A DNA stretch of 64,000 nt from Tahibacter soli (lineage in GTDB: Bacteria; Pseudomonadota; Gammaproteobacteria; Xanthomonadales; Rhodanobacteraceae). The position numbers and the translations under genes were made by a program. Shown piece after piece: positions 18,301 through 26,659 of the stretch. The stretch covers positions 310,001-374,000 of the forward strand of contig NZ_JAOVZO020000019.1 in the NCBI RefSeq assembly GCF_025717065.2. Reading direction: 5' to 3'. The notes below the pieces were generated by a model. It made no database searches and was not told the DNA's origin. It was given only the letters and a program-made list of their open reading frames with translations. How positions within the stretch are numbered: the stretch's first letter is position 1; every line of letters begins with the position of its first letter.

Positions 18301-18849
18301 GCCGGGGCCGAGCGGCGCCAGCTGCGCCGTCGGCACGACGCCGAGGCTTTCGACGAAGCGGCGCGTGTCGGCGTCGCCGGCGTGCGCGTACACCTGCACG
18401 ACGATGTCGACGTCGTCGCCCGTCCCGACGGCGCGTTCGATACGCTGCGCGAGCGCGGTGTCCACTTTGAGAAACGTCTGGAACGGCGCGTCGTACGCAA
18501 GCCACGAGGCGTCGCGGCGCAGCTCGGCGAGGCGCGCGACGGCGTCGGCATCGGCCCAGACGAGATAGCCGTCGTCGGCGACGTACTGCAGCGGCACGAT
18601 GCCGCGCGCGGCGAGCGCATCGAGCCGTTCCTGGCGCACGCGGCCGTCGAACTGCACGAGTCGCAAGCCTGCTTCGGGCGCCGCGTGCGCCGCGAACGGG
18701 GCCGGTGCAGCGGGCGCGGCGGCACGCGTGTCGACGAGCGCCGCGTCGAAATGCAGCAGACGGCTCGATGCGGCGAACGCGCGCGGCGCGGCGAGGCCGC
18801 CCGATGCGACGAGCGCGGCGAGCACGGCGGCGGTGATCGGATGGCGCAT
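15322..18849 (-). CDS. Secreted subtilisin-like (S8) serine protease, 1,175 aa
   Basis: The ATG at 18849 is preferred: it has GGGAG 6 bases upstream, while the ATG at 18855 lies directly against it. A signal peptide (MRHPITAAVLAALVASGGLA, cleavage near AFA) is followed by an inhibitor-like prosequence of about 230 residues. The catalytic domain has Asp269 or Asp272 (ALVDITDS), His324 (MDGHGSINAG) and Ser553 (SSGTSHSTPAVSGVA), with AAANDGPG as the oxyanion segment. The C-terminal half has an Ig/FnIII-like part (NGAANVSATPTLTWTAADRA), then DTLFADGFES, then a jelly-roll-like domain ending VVDDVRVTGCTP. The ~500-residue non-catalytic tail suggests surface or matrix binding. The protease should act outside the cell. 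It follows a GNAT gene whose stop overlaps the alternative start. Confidence 0.9.
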   Translation of the reverse strand: MRHPITAAVLAALVASGGLAAPRAFAASSRLLHFDAALVDTRAAAPAAPAPFAAHAAPEAGLRLVQFDGRVRQERLDALAARGIVPLQYVADDGYLVWADADAVARLAELRRDASWLAYDAPFQTFLKVDTALAQRIERAVGTGDDVDIVVQVYAHAGDADTRRFVESLGVVPTAQLAPLGPGAVAYAWAPVLKFANLALRVRAADVPAIAARPDVTYVGLRTEAVLFDEQQALILSGDMAPGPAAPSYLAFLLDRGFSRDPTDYALVDITDSTIHEGTSGVTALATADEMLHVDGDIARPSRVEYVENCSTVPDAQLGSMDGHGSINAGILAGYDQRTGYPYVDLDGRHSGLGINPFARIGSTTIFTGSPAAWNVAGCGDTDQGIVRANAANGARISSNSWGYRASASYSDHDQIWDAAVRDVDVETPGNQPMIYVFAAANDGPGLGTVGSPGSGKNVITVGASENLRPFETPADRCQNDGVAAGDDPQSIAGFSSRGPVAGNRVKPDVVAPGTHILGSASVFSGYAGGGVCIQYYPDATPQTEFAASSGTSHSTPAVSGVASLAYWWIERGGAGPYAGTLDEVGGARAPSPALMKAWLVAHPSYLTGMSANDDLPSNDQGYGMPNLADMFGDTRRVLVDQSDTFDAAGEAREYAWGAVDVGKPVRIALAWTDAPGQLGTSPQVNDLDLVVVANGQTYRGNRFSKQWSVPGGERDARNNVEAVFLPPGILGDVTVRVEATNVAGDGVPGTGDATDQDFALVCTNCTRQPSFTLTSEAAGVSVCTGGSNATTFDVTPVVGFASPVTFATSGLPGGVSANVAPNPATPPAQPQLAVNAAASAAPGIYDATLTATSGAIEKTLPLTVGVYAAPPASSSPLAPANGAANVSATPTLTWTAADRAFAYVVQIATDPGFANIVRERETRDTAWTLASGEALDTSARYYWRVIARNACGDSGGDTLFADGFESAAAAAQAFTTLALPGDCPVDATTVAIYADDMESGAAGWTHGAPAGNADRWTLGDVANSGAFAWQAQAPASGSPNRQWLVSPPVALPANLATASLAFWNRQNLKAGGAGVCNDAAIVEVSANGGGTWTQLTGALTQAFDGDVSAAFANPLAGKRAWCGDPRDWGRAVVDASAYAGRTVQFRFTAGHDRFPHRPGANLVVDDVRVTGCTP

Positions 18850-18851
18850 GG

Positions 18852-19463
18852 TCATCTCCCGTTGCGCAGGATGGAGGCGAAGCCCTCGCCGCGCGGCGCG
18901 CGGTCGAGTTCGAGCACGAGCACGCGGTCGGTCGTCGCGTCGTTGCCGACGACGAACGCCGTCTCGCCGACGTCGGCGAAGCCGCACTTGCGATAGAAGG
19001 CGATCGCGCGCGCGTTGCGCTGCCACACCTTGAGCCACAGCGTCGCGCCGCCGAACGCGAGTGCGGCGTCGCACGCCGCGGCGATCAGCCGCTGCGCGAC
19101 GCCGCGGCCGTGCCACGCGCGCTCGACGTACAGGCGATGCAGCTCGACCGGATCGCGGCCGGCGACGCACGGCGGCGCCGGGCCGCGCCGCACCTGCGCG
19201 AACGCCGCGAGCGCGCCGCCACCGTGCGCGAGCCAGGTCGCGACATCGGGATCGGCGATCTCGCGCAGCTGCTGCGCTTCGCCGTAGGTGCGCGCCAGAT
19301 GCAGCGCGAGATCGTCGGCGCGGAAATCGCCGTAGGTGTCGACGAAGGTGCGCGCGCCGAAGGCGGCGAGCGTCGCGGCGTCGTCGGCGCGCGCGCGGCG
19401 GATCGTGCAGGCGCGCGACGCGATCGCGTGCGCCGCGGCCTGCGCGAGTTGTTCGAATTCCAA
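18852..19463 (-). CDS. GNAT-family N-acetyltransferase
   Basis: A 203-residue protein starting at TTG 19463, with AGGAAAG 6 bases upstream; no ATG lies nearby in frame. The GNAT fold is seen from TIRRARADDAATLAAF (strand 1) through ELHRLYVERAWHGRGVAQRL, the R/Q-x-x-G-x-G/A acetyl-CoA loop, to ATLWLKVWQRNARAIAFYRK and GFADVGETAFVVG. The substrate cannot be told. Its stop overlaps the upstream alternative ATG of the subtilase gene, so the two share a transcript; a functional link is not obvious. Confidence 0.85.
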   Translation of the reverse strand: MEFEQLAQAAAHAIASRACTIRRARADDAATLAAFGARTFVDTYGDFRADDLALHLARTYGEAQQLREIADPDVATWLAHGGGALAAFAQVRRGPAPPCVAGRDPVELHRLYVERAWHGRGVAQRLIAAACDAALAFGGATLWLKVWQRNARAIAFYRKCGFADVGETAFVVGNDATTDRVLVLELDRAPRGEGFASILRNGR

Positions 19464-19518
19464 GGTCGCTTTCCTGGCAGGGCCGCGGCGGCTCGCGCCG
19501 CCGCGGCGAATCGAGCGG

Positions 19519-22500
19519 TCAGCGATTCGGGCGGCACGCGCCGGCGCTGTCGAAACCGTCGGCGAAGATCACGTCGCCGCACGCGTCGGGCGAACCGATC
19601 ACCGAGTAGCTGTAGTCCTTCGACGCCGCGGCGAAGATGCCGGGGCACGACGCGAACGGCGACCAGTTCGTGCAGGCCTGCGACAACGCGCCGGCGGGGT
19701 TGCGCCACACGGCCGGCTGGTTGCGCTGCGTCGGCACCGCGCTCCAGAAGCCGAGGATCGGCGACGAGATGTCGACGTCGGCGAACGACCACGCGACCCA
19801 ATACGTGCCGGGCGCGAGACGGCACGCCTCGGGCAGCGCGACGGCGATCTGGTCGCCGCCGACGCCGATCGCCGGCACGCCGTTCGCGGTGCACACGGCG
19901 TCGCTCGACGGACGGCCCGCGCCGTCGTCCGGCAGCACGCGCACGTTGACGTTCGGCGGCAGCGGCGCGCCGTTGTTGCCGTACGCGGTGAAGCGGAAGC
20001 CCGAGACGGCCCACGGCGCGGTCACGACGAAGTCGTCGGCGCCTTCGGACGACAAGCCCGCGGCCGGCGCCGGACGCGTCACGGTGTTGTTGAACGGGTG
20101 GTCGCCGACGTCGGCGAGACTCTGGTCGTACAGCGGCGTCGTCTCGGCGACGACGAGCGCGACCGGCACCGCCGTCGACGGATGCCGCGGATCGTTGCCG
20201 TACACGCACAGGTTCGCGCGGTGCAGGCCCGGCGCGAGGCCGGCGGCATTCAAGGTCAGGCCGAGCGACTGGCCCGCGGCGCCGGCCGCGATCGTGCCGC
20301 TCGTCGGACCGGTGACCGTGAGCCACGGCACGTCGCCGGGCGCGGCGCATCCGACCGACGGCTTCGCGATCGCGATCGCGCTCATTTCGTCCATCGGAAA
20401 CTCGCCGGCCGGCGGCAGCGCGCCGAGCGGCTGCGAGGCCGCCGTGAGCGGGTCGATCACGCGCATCTCGCCGATCGGCATGCCGTTGTCGCCGATGTGC
20501 AGCGCGGCCCAGTACAAGTCGCCGGTCTGCGGATCGAACTTCAGATCCTGCACATATTGCACATTGAGACCGAACGACTCGACGACGCTCGCGTCGCCCG
20601 AATGCTTGTCGATCGCGATGAGGCTCTGGCCGTAGAGATCGAGGCCGTACATGAGGCCGGCCGGCGAAATCGCGATGCCGGAGATGTAGCGCACGGGATG
20701 CACGCCGGGACCGTCGATCGCGCCGACGCGCGCGACGCGGCCGGTCGCGAAGTTCACGGTATACAGTTCCGCACCGGCGCTGCCGAGCTGGTCGAGGAAG
20801 TTGACGCCGTAGATCGTGCCGGTGACCGGATCTTCCGCGAGGCCGCCCCACGTGCGCGTCGCGGCGCCTTCGAGCCGCCCGACGAGCGTGAAGTCGCCGG
20901 TCGTCGTGTCGATCGTGCCGTAGCTGCCCGGTTCGTAGAACCAGCTGTCGTTGATGATGACCCAGAGCTTGGAGAAATCGTTGCCGGCGAACGTCGCGGC
21001 GTAGATCCAGTCGTCCATGTCGTTGACCGGCGTATACGTCGCGGTCGGCGCGAGCGCGTCGAACGTCGTCAGGCCCGGGCGCAGCGCGCTGATGCCGTAC
21101 ACCGGCACCGAGAAGCCGCCGCGCGGCACGAGCGGTGCGGCGTTGCGCGACGCGTGGCGGCGCGCGGCGAACGGCGCGGGCTTGCCCTGCGTCTGCCCGC
21201 GCGGCGGCGCGACGTAGCGCGCGGTCTTCGGAAAGTGCGCGCGCGAGCCGCCCGGCGCCTCGGAGAGATTCCACGTCAGGTCGCGATTGCCGATGTTCTC
21301 GATCGTCACCGTGCCGCTCGCGCTGCCGCCCGGTGCGACGACGGCGCGCACGCTCGAGGTGGGCACCGACATCACCGGCACGCCGGCCGAAATGTTCGCG
21401 GTCGCGCTGTCGGCGCTCTCGCTCTCGCTCGCCGTGTACGTCCAGCGGATCGCCGAGTTCGGGCGCAGCGACGGCTGGAGGAACGAATACGTCGTGTACA
21501 CGCCGTTCGCGTCGCCCTGCAGGCCGACGGTCGCCCAGTTGCCGTTGTCGGCGTCGTTGCCGAACGCGGTGTCGCGATACTCGAAGCGGATCGTGTCGGA
21601 GGCTTCCTCGAACACCACCTGGAACGTCGCCGCCGTCTTGGCAATGATGTAACTGTACAGATTGTTCCACTGCACGACGAAGCGGCGGTTCGGCGCGGTG
21701 CCGAACGTCTGCGTGTAGATATTGCCGGGGCCGTCGTCGAGGTCGCCCCACATCGGCGCGATGATCGTCGGCTTGTTCACGCCGTAGCGCGTCGGCAGAT
21801 TCTGGTTGAACGAGAAGCCCGGATCGGGATTCGAACCCGGGAACGGCGTGGTGCAGCCGTCGTCGTCCCAGTTGATCACGCCGTCGTTGCTCACGCACAG
21901 CGCCGTCGACGTGCCGCCGTAGAAGCGGATCGGGAACGGCGCCGTGACGAGCGCGAGTTCGTTGCCCGCGCCGTTGCCCGGCGCGATGCCGACGTCGGTG
22001 CCGGTCGCGGCGATGTCGACGAAATCGGGCGTCGCGGTGTCGTCGTACGCGTAGCTCGCGATGCGCGAATAGCCGGTCCACGTCGCGGTGCGCGCGGTGT
22101 CCTCGCGCGCGACGATCGTGCGCACGTAGCGGCGCGTCTGGCCCGGGGCGATCGTCGTCGGGTCGTACGCGAGCACGGCGCCGTCGCGGCTGTCGACGAG
22201 GCTCTGGTGCGTCAGCGTCTGCGTGCCGCCGTTCGTCAGCGTGTAGCAGACGTTCACCTGGTCGCCGACGTTGACGTCGACCGACGCGGCCGTGCCGCAT
22301 TCGGTCGGATCGCCCGCATACGGCGTCACCGTGACGGCGACTTCGAGACCCGACGTCTTGCCGGTTTCGTGGCCGCGCACGGCGAATCCGAAGTCTTTCA
22401 GGCTCGCGTCGTACATGCCGCACGTCGCGAACGTGCCCCACGTCGACGTGCACGGCGTGTTGAAGCCGCCGCCGGCGTTCCACCAGTGCGCCGGCGCGCC

Positions 22501-23055
22501 GTGCTGCGTCGTCGTCTGTCCCCAGAAGCCCCACGTCGACGCGAGGTTCGCGTCATCGAACGAGAACGTGACCCAGTACGTGCCGGGCGCGAGGTCGCAC
22601 GGCGTCGAAAGATCGGCGGTCACCTGGAACGACGGCGTGCCGGTATAGCTCGCGGCGAGCGCCGGTGCGGCGCAGACGACGGTCGCGCCGGGCTTGCCGG
22701 CGTCGTCGGCGCGCACGTTGATCGAAAGCTTCGGCGGCGGCGCGTTGCCGCCCGGCCCGAACGCGTTGAACGCGAAGCCGGTGACGGTCCAGCCGGCGCC
22801 GGCCGGTACGGTGAAGTCGTCCGCGCCGACCGACGTGTTCGGCACGGTCGGTGCCGGCGCGATCACCTTGTTGACGAACGCGCCGAACGCGTTCTGCGTC
22901 GCGTTCTGATCGTACAGCACGCCGTCGGAAGCCCCGGCGAGCGCGACGCGCGCGGGCCGGTTGGCGACGTGCGTCGCGGCCGGCGGCGCGGCGGAAGCCA
23001 AGCCTGCGGCAAGCGTCGCGGCGAGCGACGCGGATAAGGTCCAGCCAGTAGTCAT
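19519..23055 (-). CDS. Large secreted protein with duplicated end domains (1,178 aa)
   Basis: The ATG at 23055, preceded by GGGGTGA, opens a signal peptide (MTTGWTLSASLAATLAAGLA, cleavage near SAAPP). Residues about 45-245 and the last roughly 190 residues before the tail are two copies of one domain: LYDQ, GADDF, then SGFRFTAYG or TGFAFNAFG, APGTYWV and FWSAVPTQ or FWGQTTTQ. Between them lie a CARDB-like linker, a segment like NIDO/EGF-type extracellular domains (FPIRFYGGTSTALCVSNDG, IIAPMWGDLDDG), and a propeller-like region (GIAISPAGLMYGLDLYG). It ends CGDVIFADGFDSAGACRPNR. No protease or hydrolase residues are evident. Likely a cell-surface or secreted adhesion/binding protein. Confidence 0.85.
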   Translation of the reverse strand: MTTGWTLSASLAATLAAGLASAAPPAATHVANRPARVALAGASDGVLYDQNATQNAFGAFVNKVIAPAPTVPNTSVGADDFTVPAGAGWTVTGFAFNAFGPGGNAPPPKLSINVRADDAGKPGATVVCAAPALAASYTGTPSFQVTADLSTPCDLAPGTYWVTFSFDDANLASTWGFWGQTTTQHGAPAHWWNAGGGFNTPCTSTWGTFATCGMYDASLKDFGFAVRGHETGKTSGLEVAVTVTPYAGDPTECGTAASVDVNVGDQVNVCYTLTNGGTQTLTHQSLVDSRDGAVLAYDPTTIAPGQTRRYVRTIVAREDTARTATWTGYSRIASYAYDDTATPDFVDIAATGTDVGIAPGNGAGNELALVTAPFPIRFYGGTSTALCVSNDGVINWDDDGCTTPFPGSNPDPGFSFNQNLPTRYGVNKPTIIAPMWGDLDDGPGNIYTQTFGTAPNRRFVVQWNNLYSYIIAKTAATFQVVFEEASDTIRFEYRDTAFGNDADNGNWATVGLQGDANGVYTTYSFLQPSLRPNSAIRWTYTASESESADSATANISAGVPVMSVPTSSVRAVVAPGGSASGTVTIENIGNRDLTWNLSEAPGGSRAHFPKTARYVAPPRGQTQGKPAPFAARRHASRNAAPLVPRGGFSVPVYGISALRPGLTTFDALAPTATYTPVNDMDDWIYAATFAGNDFSKLWVIINDSWFYEPGSYGTIDTTTGDFTLVGRLEGAATRTWGGLAEDPVTGTIYGVNFLDQLGSAGAELYTVNFATGRVARVGAIDGPGVHPVRYISGIAISPAGLMYGLDLYGQSLIAIDKHSGDASVVESFGLNVQYVQDLKFDPQTGDLYWAALHIGDNGMPIGEMRVIDPLTAASQPLGALPPAGEFPMDEMSAIAIAKPSVGCAAPGDVPWLTVTGPTSGTIAAGAAGQSLGLTLNAAGLAPGLHRANLCVYGNDPRHPSTAVPVALVVAETTPLYDQSLADVGDHPFNNTVTRPAPAAGLSSEGADDFVVTAPWAVSGFRFTAYGNNGAPLPPNVNVRVLPDDGAGRPSSDAVCTANGVPAIGVGGDQIAVALPEACRLAPGTYWVAWSFADVDISSPILGFWSAVPTQRNQPAVWRNPAGALSQACTNWSPFASCPGIFAAASKDYSYSVIGSPDACGDVIFADGFDSAGACRPNR

Positions 23056-23278
23056 TGCGATCACCCCGTCATCGATTCGACGCCGTCGGCGAGCCTCCCT
23101 GCCGACATGCGTCGGTAACCAAACGCCCCTATGATTCGGCGATTGGACGGCCATCCGTCTATCCGTCCGTTGGTGATCGAGTGTGCGGCGCGTCGTACGC
23201 CGCTGTGAAATACGGAATTTGTGGCTGTCTCCTCGGGAAAACCTATGAGGCCCGCCTGTCCCCGGGCCATTGCGCGGG

Positions 23279-24139
23279 TTATGCGCAGGCCGTCACGTTG
23301 TCGCGGGACATCGTCGCGACGAACGACTCCGGCGACGCGTCGACCGCCATCGCATCGAGCAGCCGCGCGAGCGTGACCACGTCCTGGCGGTTGTGCTCGA
23401 TCACCTGCATCAGTCGCCCGGCCGCGCCGTGCCGCAGATACGCGAGCCACGCGGCCGGCGCCTGCGCGCCCGGCAGATCGTCCTCGCGCACGATGCCGAG
23501 CAGCTGCCGCTCGATCGTCGCGAGCCGGCAGTTTTCCCAGCGGCCGCGATACGCGCGGCGCACCGGATGCAGCAGGTCCACATGCGGCAAGCCGGCCAGC
23601 GGATTGGCGCGCCGCGCGAGCCGGTAGCGCGTCGCGAGCAGCGGCGCGTCGTAGCTGCGGCCGTTGTAGCTGACGAGCACGCTCGCCTCGGCGAGCCACG
23701 ACGCGAACGCATCGAGCATGGCCGCTTCGCCGGCCATGCGCGTCAGGTACAGCTGCCGCACGCGCAGTCCGCCGTCGTGCCAGTCGGCCGCGCCGATCAT
23801 GAACGCGCGCGTGCCGCTGCCGCCGGCGAGGCCCGTCGTTTCCGTGTCGAAGCAGACGAAGCGTTCGCGCGCGACCGCGTGCGCGTCGTGCCAGCGCGGC
23901 GGCAGCACCGGCGCGCCCGCCTCGTACGGTCGCCACGCTTCGACATAGCGCAGACCCGGCGCGATTTCCTCGCCGGCGAGCGCCACGCGTTCGGCGGGCA
24001 GCGACGCGGCGCGCGGCTCGGGCCGCCGCTGCAACAGGCGTCGCAGTCGTTCCGTGTCGTCATGCGCCGCGTTCGCGGGCGCCGCCGCGGCGCCGGCCTG
24101 CGCGCGCAGCTTTTTCAACTTGTCGACGAGCGCGTTCAC
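23279..24139 (-). CDS. mrfB: MrfB/YprB-like DEDDh exonuclease (RNase H-like)
   Basis: The GTG start at 24139 overlaps the TGA of the helicase gene (GTGA). The 286-residue protein has the DEDD exonuclease motifs: FVCFDTETTGLAGG (Asp, Glu), VLVSYNGRSYDAPLL (Asp) and EHNRQDVVTLARLL (His, Asp). This is the Bacillus YprB/MrfB pattern. In B. subtilis, MrfA helicase and MrfB exonuclease act together in a UvrABC-independent excision pathway for mitomycin C lesions (established knowledge). The same order and a four-base overlap here suggest a conserved repair pair. The C-terminal TPR region described for Bacillus MrfB is not seen. Confidence 0.8.
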   Translation of the reverse strand: MNALVDKLKKLRAQAGAAAAPANAAHDDTERLRRLLQRRPEPRAASLPAERVALAGEEIAPGLRYVEAWRPYEAGAPVLPPRWHDAHAVARERFVCFDTETTGLAGGSGTRAFMIGAADWHDGGLRVRQLYLTRMAGEAAMLDAFASWLAEASVLVSYNGRSYDAPLLATRYRLARRANPLAGLPHVDLLHPVRRAYRGRWENCRLATIERQLLGIVREDDLPGAQAPAAWLAYLRHGAAGRLMQVIEHNRQDVVTLARLLDAMAVDASPESFVATMSRDNVTACA

Positions 24140-26526
24140 ACCGACTCCAGCAGCGCCAGCACGATCGCGGCGTTCGCCTTCGCCGAACCGGCCTCGTCGG
24201 CCGCCAGCACCGGACCGACGCATGCGGGACAGCCGGCCTTGCACGCGCACGCGGCGACGAGCGCGATCGCATCGCGTACGAGGTCGGCTTGCACGCGGAA
24301 CAACGGATCGGACAGACCGACGCCGCCGGGATAGTTGTCGTAGAGGTACACGGTCGGCGCGTGGCGCTCGCCGCCGCGCGCGAGCGTGCCGTCGGTCGCG
24401 CGCCACTGGCCGCGGCCGTGCGCGTCGCGCGTGGCGAACCACGCGCCGTCGCCGCTGCCGACGGCCTTCTGAAGGTCGCGCGATTCGGCCATCACGCGCA
24501 CGTTCGCGACGGTGTGCAGCACGCTCGCGGCGCCGAGAAAACCGTCGAGCGCGGCCTGCCGCGACGCGAACGCGGCTTCGAGCACGTCTTCGCGCAGCTG
24601 CCACCAGATCGACGTGGTGTGCAGTTCCTGATCGGGCAGCGCCACCGGGCCGTAGCCGATGTTTTCGTGCGTGTAGTAGCGGATCTTCTTGTAGCCGGCG
24701 ACGCGCCGCACGACGTGCACCTCGCCGTGGCGGCAAGCGCCCTGCCCCGCGTTCGCGCCGTCGAAGCGTTCGAGCACCTTCAGCTGCGTGTAGTCGATCG
24801 CGTCGGTGTAATAGTCCACGTGCGTGCGCGTGACGTACGCCTTGCGGCCTTCCCAGTCGAGGCGTTCGACCTGATACGGCGTCGACTGCACCATGTGGAT
24901 CGCACCTTCGTACAAGGTCAGCGCGGCCGCGGAGAAGTCGACTTCGGCGATGATCGTCTGGCGTCCGTCGGTGCGGTCGACGACGACGAAGTTGCCGTCG
25001 GCGACCGAGCGCAGGCTCACCGCGTTCGCGGGGTACGCATCGGCGATCCATTCCCAGCGCTCGCCTTCGCGGTGCACGACTTCGGCGTCGGCGAGCACTT
25101 CGAGATACGGGCGCGGTTCGACGCTCGCGAACGCGTCGGTCGCGACGAACGGCAGCTCGAACGCGGCGCAGCGGATGTGGTCGAGCAGGATCAGCGGATG
25201 ATCCGGCGCGATGCGCGCCTGTTCCGGCGGCGCGTTCTCGAAGAATTCCGGATGACGCACGATGTACTGGTCGAGCGCCTGGCTCGTGGCCACGAGCACG
25301 CCGATCGCCGCCTGCCGGCGCCGGCCGGCGCGGCCGAAGCGCTGCCACGTCGCGGCGATCGAACCGGGATAGCCGTGCAGCACCACGACATCGAGCGCGC
25401 CGATGTCGACGCCGAGCTCGAGCGCCGACGTCGAGACGACGCCGTCGATCGACCCGGCGCGCAGCGCCTGTTCGGTCTGCCGCCGCTGCGTCGGCAGGTA
25501 GCCGCCGCGGTACGCGTGGATGCGCGCGGGCTTGCGCGGGTCGTGGTCGAACACGTCCTTGAGGTATTTGGTCAGCACTTCGACCAGGAGGCGCGACGGC
25601 GCGAAGACGAGCGTCTTCAATCGCGCGCGGATCGACGCGCGCGCGATGCGCGTGACCTGCGAGCGCGCCGACGCGCGCAGGCCCAGGTCGGGATTGATCA
25701 CCGGCGGATTCCACAGCAGCACGTGCTTTTCGCCGCACGGCGCGCCGCTGTCGGTGATCGCGTGCACCGCGTCGCCGATCAGCGCCTGCGCGTGTTCGCG
25801 CGGATTGCCGATCGTCGCCGAGCACAGGATGAACACCGGTTTGGCGCCGTAGAACGCGCAGACGCGCATCAGGCGGCGCAGCACGTTCGCGACGTGCGAG
25901 CCGAACACGCCGCGATACGTGTGGATCTCGTCGATCACGACGTAGCGCAGGTTTTCGAAGAACTGCGCCCACTTCGTGTGATGCGGCAGGATGCCCTGGT
26001 GCAGCATGTCGGGATTCGACACCACGATGTCGCCGTGCAGCCGCACCGACTGGCGCGCGTCGCCGGGCGTGTCGCCGTCGAACGTGCAGGCGCGCAGGCC
26101 GAGATCGCCGGCGCGGTTGAGTTCGAGCAGTTCGGCGACCTGATCCTGCGCGAGCGCCTTCGTCGGAAACAGGTACAGCGCCTTGGCGCGCGACTCGATC
26201 GCCGCGGTGACGACCGGCAGCGTGTAGCACAGGGTTTTTCCCGACGCGGTCGGCGTGACGACGACGGTATTGCTGCCCGCGCGCACGCTCGCCCATGCCT
26301 GCGCCTGATGGCTGTACAGCCGCTCGACGCCGCGCGCGCGCAGCGCGTCGCGCAATCGCGGCGGCAGGTCGGGCGGCAGGTCGGCGTAGCGCCCGTCGCG
26401 ACCCGGGAGCGTGAACTTGCCGGTGATGCGATCGGCGTAGCGCTGTTCCAGCGCTTGCAACAGACGCGCGGGATCGCGGCGCGTCGGGATCTTCTCGGCG
26501 ATGACGGTGGCGAGGTCGGTGTGCAT
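24136..26526 (-). CDS. mrfA: MrfA/YprA-like DEAD/DEAH helicase with DUF1998 cysteines
   Basis: A 796-residue superfamily 2 helicase. Motif I is TPTASGKT (about residue 90), motif II VVIDEIHTY, motif III CSATIGNP. The second RecA domain has STSALELGVDIG and the Q/R-rich QRFGRAGRRRQ. The C-terminal DUF1998 region ends with CACKAGCPAC, a probable metal-binding cluster. Domain order and length match YprA/MrfA of B. subtilis, a 3'-5' helicase for mitomycin lesion removal. MrfB lies immediately downstream with overlapping codons. Two inverted repeats lie upstream (26545-26587) and could be its operators. Confidence 0.88.
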   Translation of the reverse strand: MHTDLATVIAEKIPTRRDPARLLQALEQRYADRITGKFTLPGRDGRYADLPPDLPPRLRDALRARGVERLYSHQAQAWASVRAGSNTVVVTPTASGKTLCYTLPVVTAAIESRAKALYLFPTKALAQDQVAELLELNRAGDLGLRACTFDGDTPGDARQSVRLHGDIVVSNPDMLHQGILPHHTKWAQFFENLRYVVIDEIHTYRGVFGSHVANVLRRLMRVCAFYGAKPVFILCSATIGNPREHAQALIGDAVHAITDSGAPCGEKHVLLWNPPVINPDLGLRASARSQVTRIARASIRARLKTLVFAPSRLLVEVLTKYLKDVFDHDPRKPARIHAYRGGYLPTQRRQTEQALRAGSIDGVVSTSALELGVDIGALDVVVLHGYPGSIAATWQRFGRAGRRRQAAIGVLVATSQALDQYIVRHPEFFENAPPEQARIAPDHPLILLDHIRCAAFELPFVATDAFASVEPRPYLEVLADAEVVHREGERWEWIADAYPANAVSLRSVADGNFVVVDRTDGRQTIIAEVDFSAAALTLYEGAIHMVQSTPYQVERLDWEGRKAYVTRTHVDYYTDAIDYTQLKVLERFDGANAGQGACRHGEVHVVRRVAGYKKIRYYTHENIGYGPVALPDQELHTTSIWWQLREDVLEAAFASRQAALDGFLGAASVLHTVANVRVMAESRDLQKAVGSGDGAWFATRDAHGRGQWRATDGTLARGGERHAPTVYLYDNYPGGVGLSDPLFRVQADLVRDAIALVAACACKAGCPACVGPVLAADEAGSAKANAAIVLALLESV

Positions 26527-26544
26527 GGCGGCTGCGCTGAAAAC

Positions 26545-26587
26545 GAGACCGTCTCAATAGCTGCGACGCGTCTCACGGCGTGAGACG
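26545..26587. promoter_or_regulatory. Two GAGAC/GTCTC dyads upstream of mrfA
   Basis: GAGAC at 26545-26549 and GTCTC at 26551-26555 form one dyad with a single central base. CGTCTCACG at 26569-26577 and its exact complement at 26579-26587 form a second, 9-bp-arm dyad with one central base. Their centres are 28 bases apart, in the region between mrfA and the divergent membrane protein gene. Shared half-sites suggest one dimeric repressor binding twice. No T-tract suggests a terminator. Confidence 0.55.
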
Positions 26588-26659
26588 GTTGACGTTTCGG
26601 CGGATTGCCAGCGCCCGACGGTGCCGCGTACATTGCGGTCCGGTTGCAGGGGGATGACG

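Noticed and set aside
18849..18855. Start of the subtilase at 18855, in ATGA overlap with the GNAT stop
   Set aside because: The Shine-Dalgarno GGGAG touches that ATG with no spacing; the ATG at 18849 has proper spacing. The difference is only two residues.
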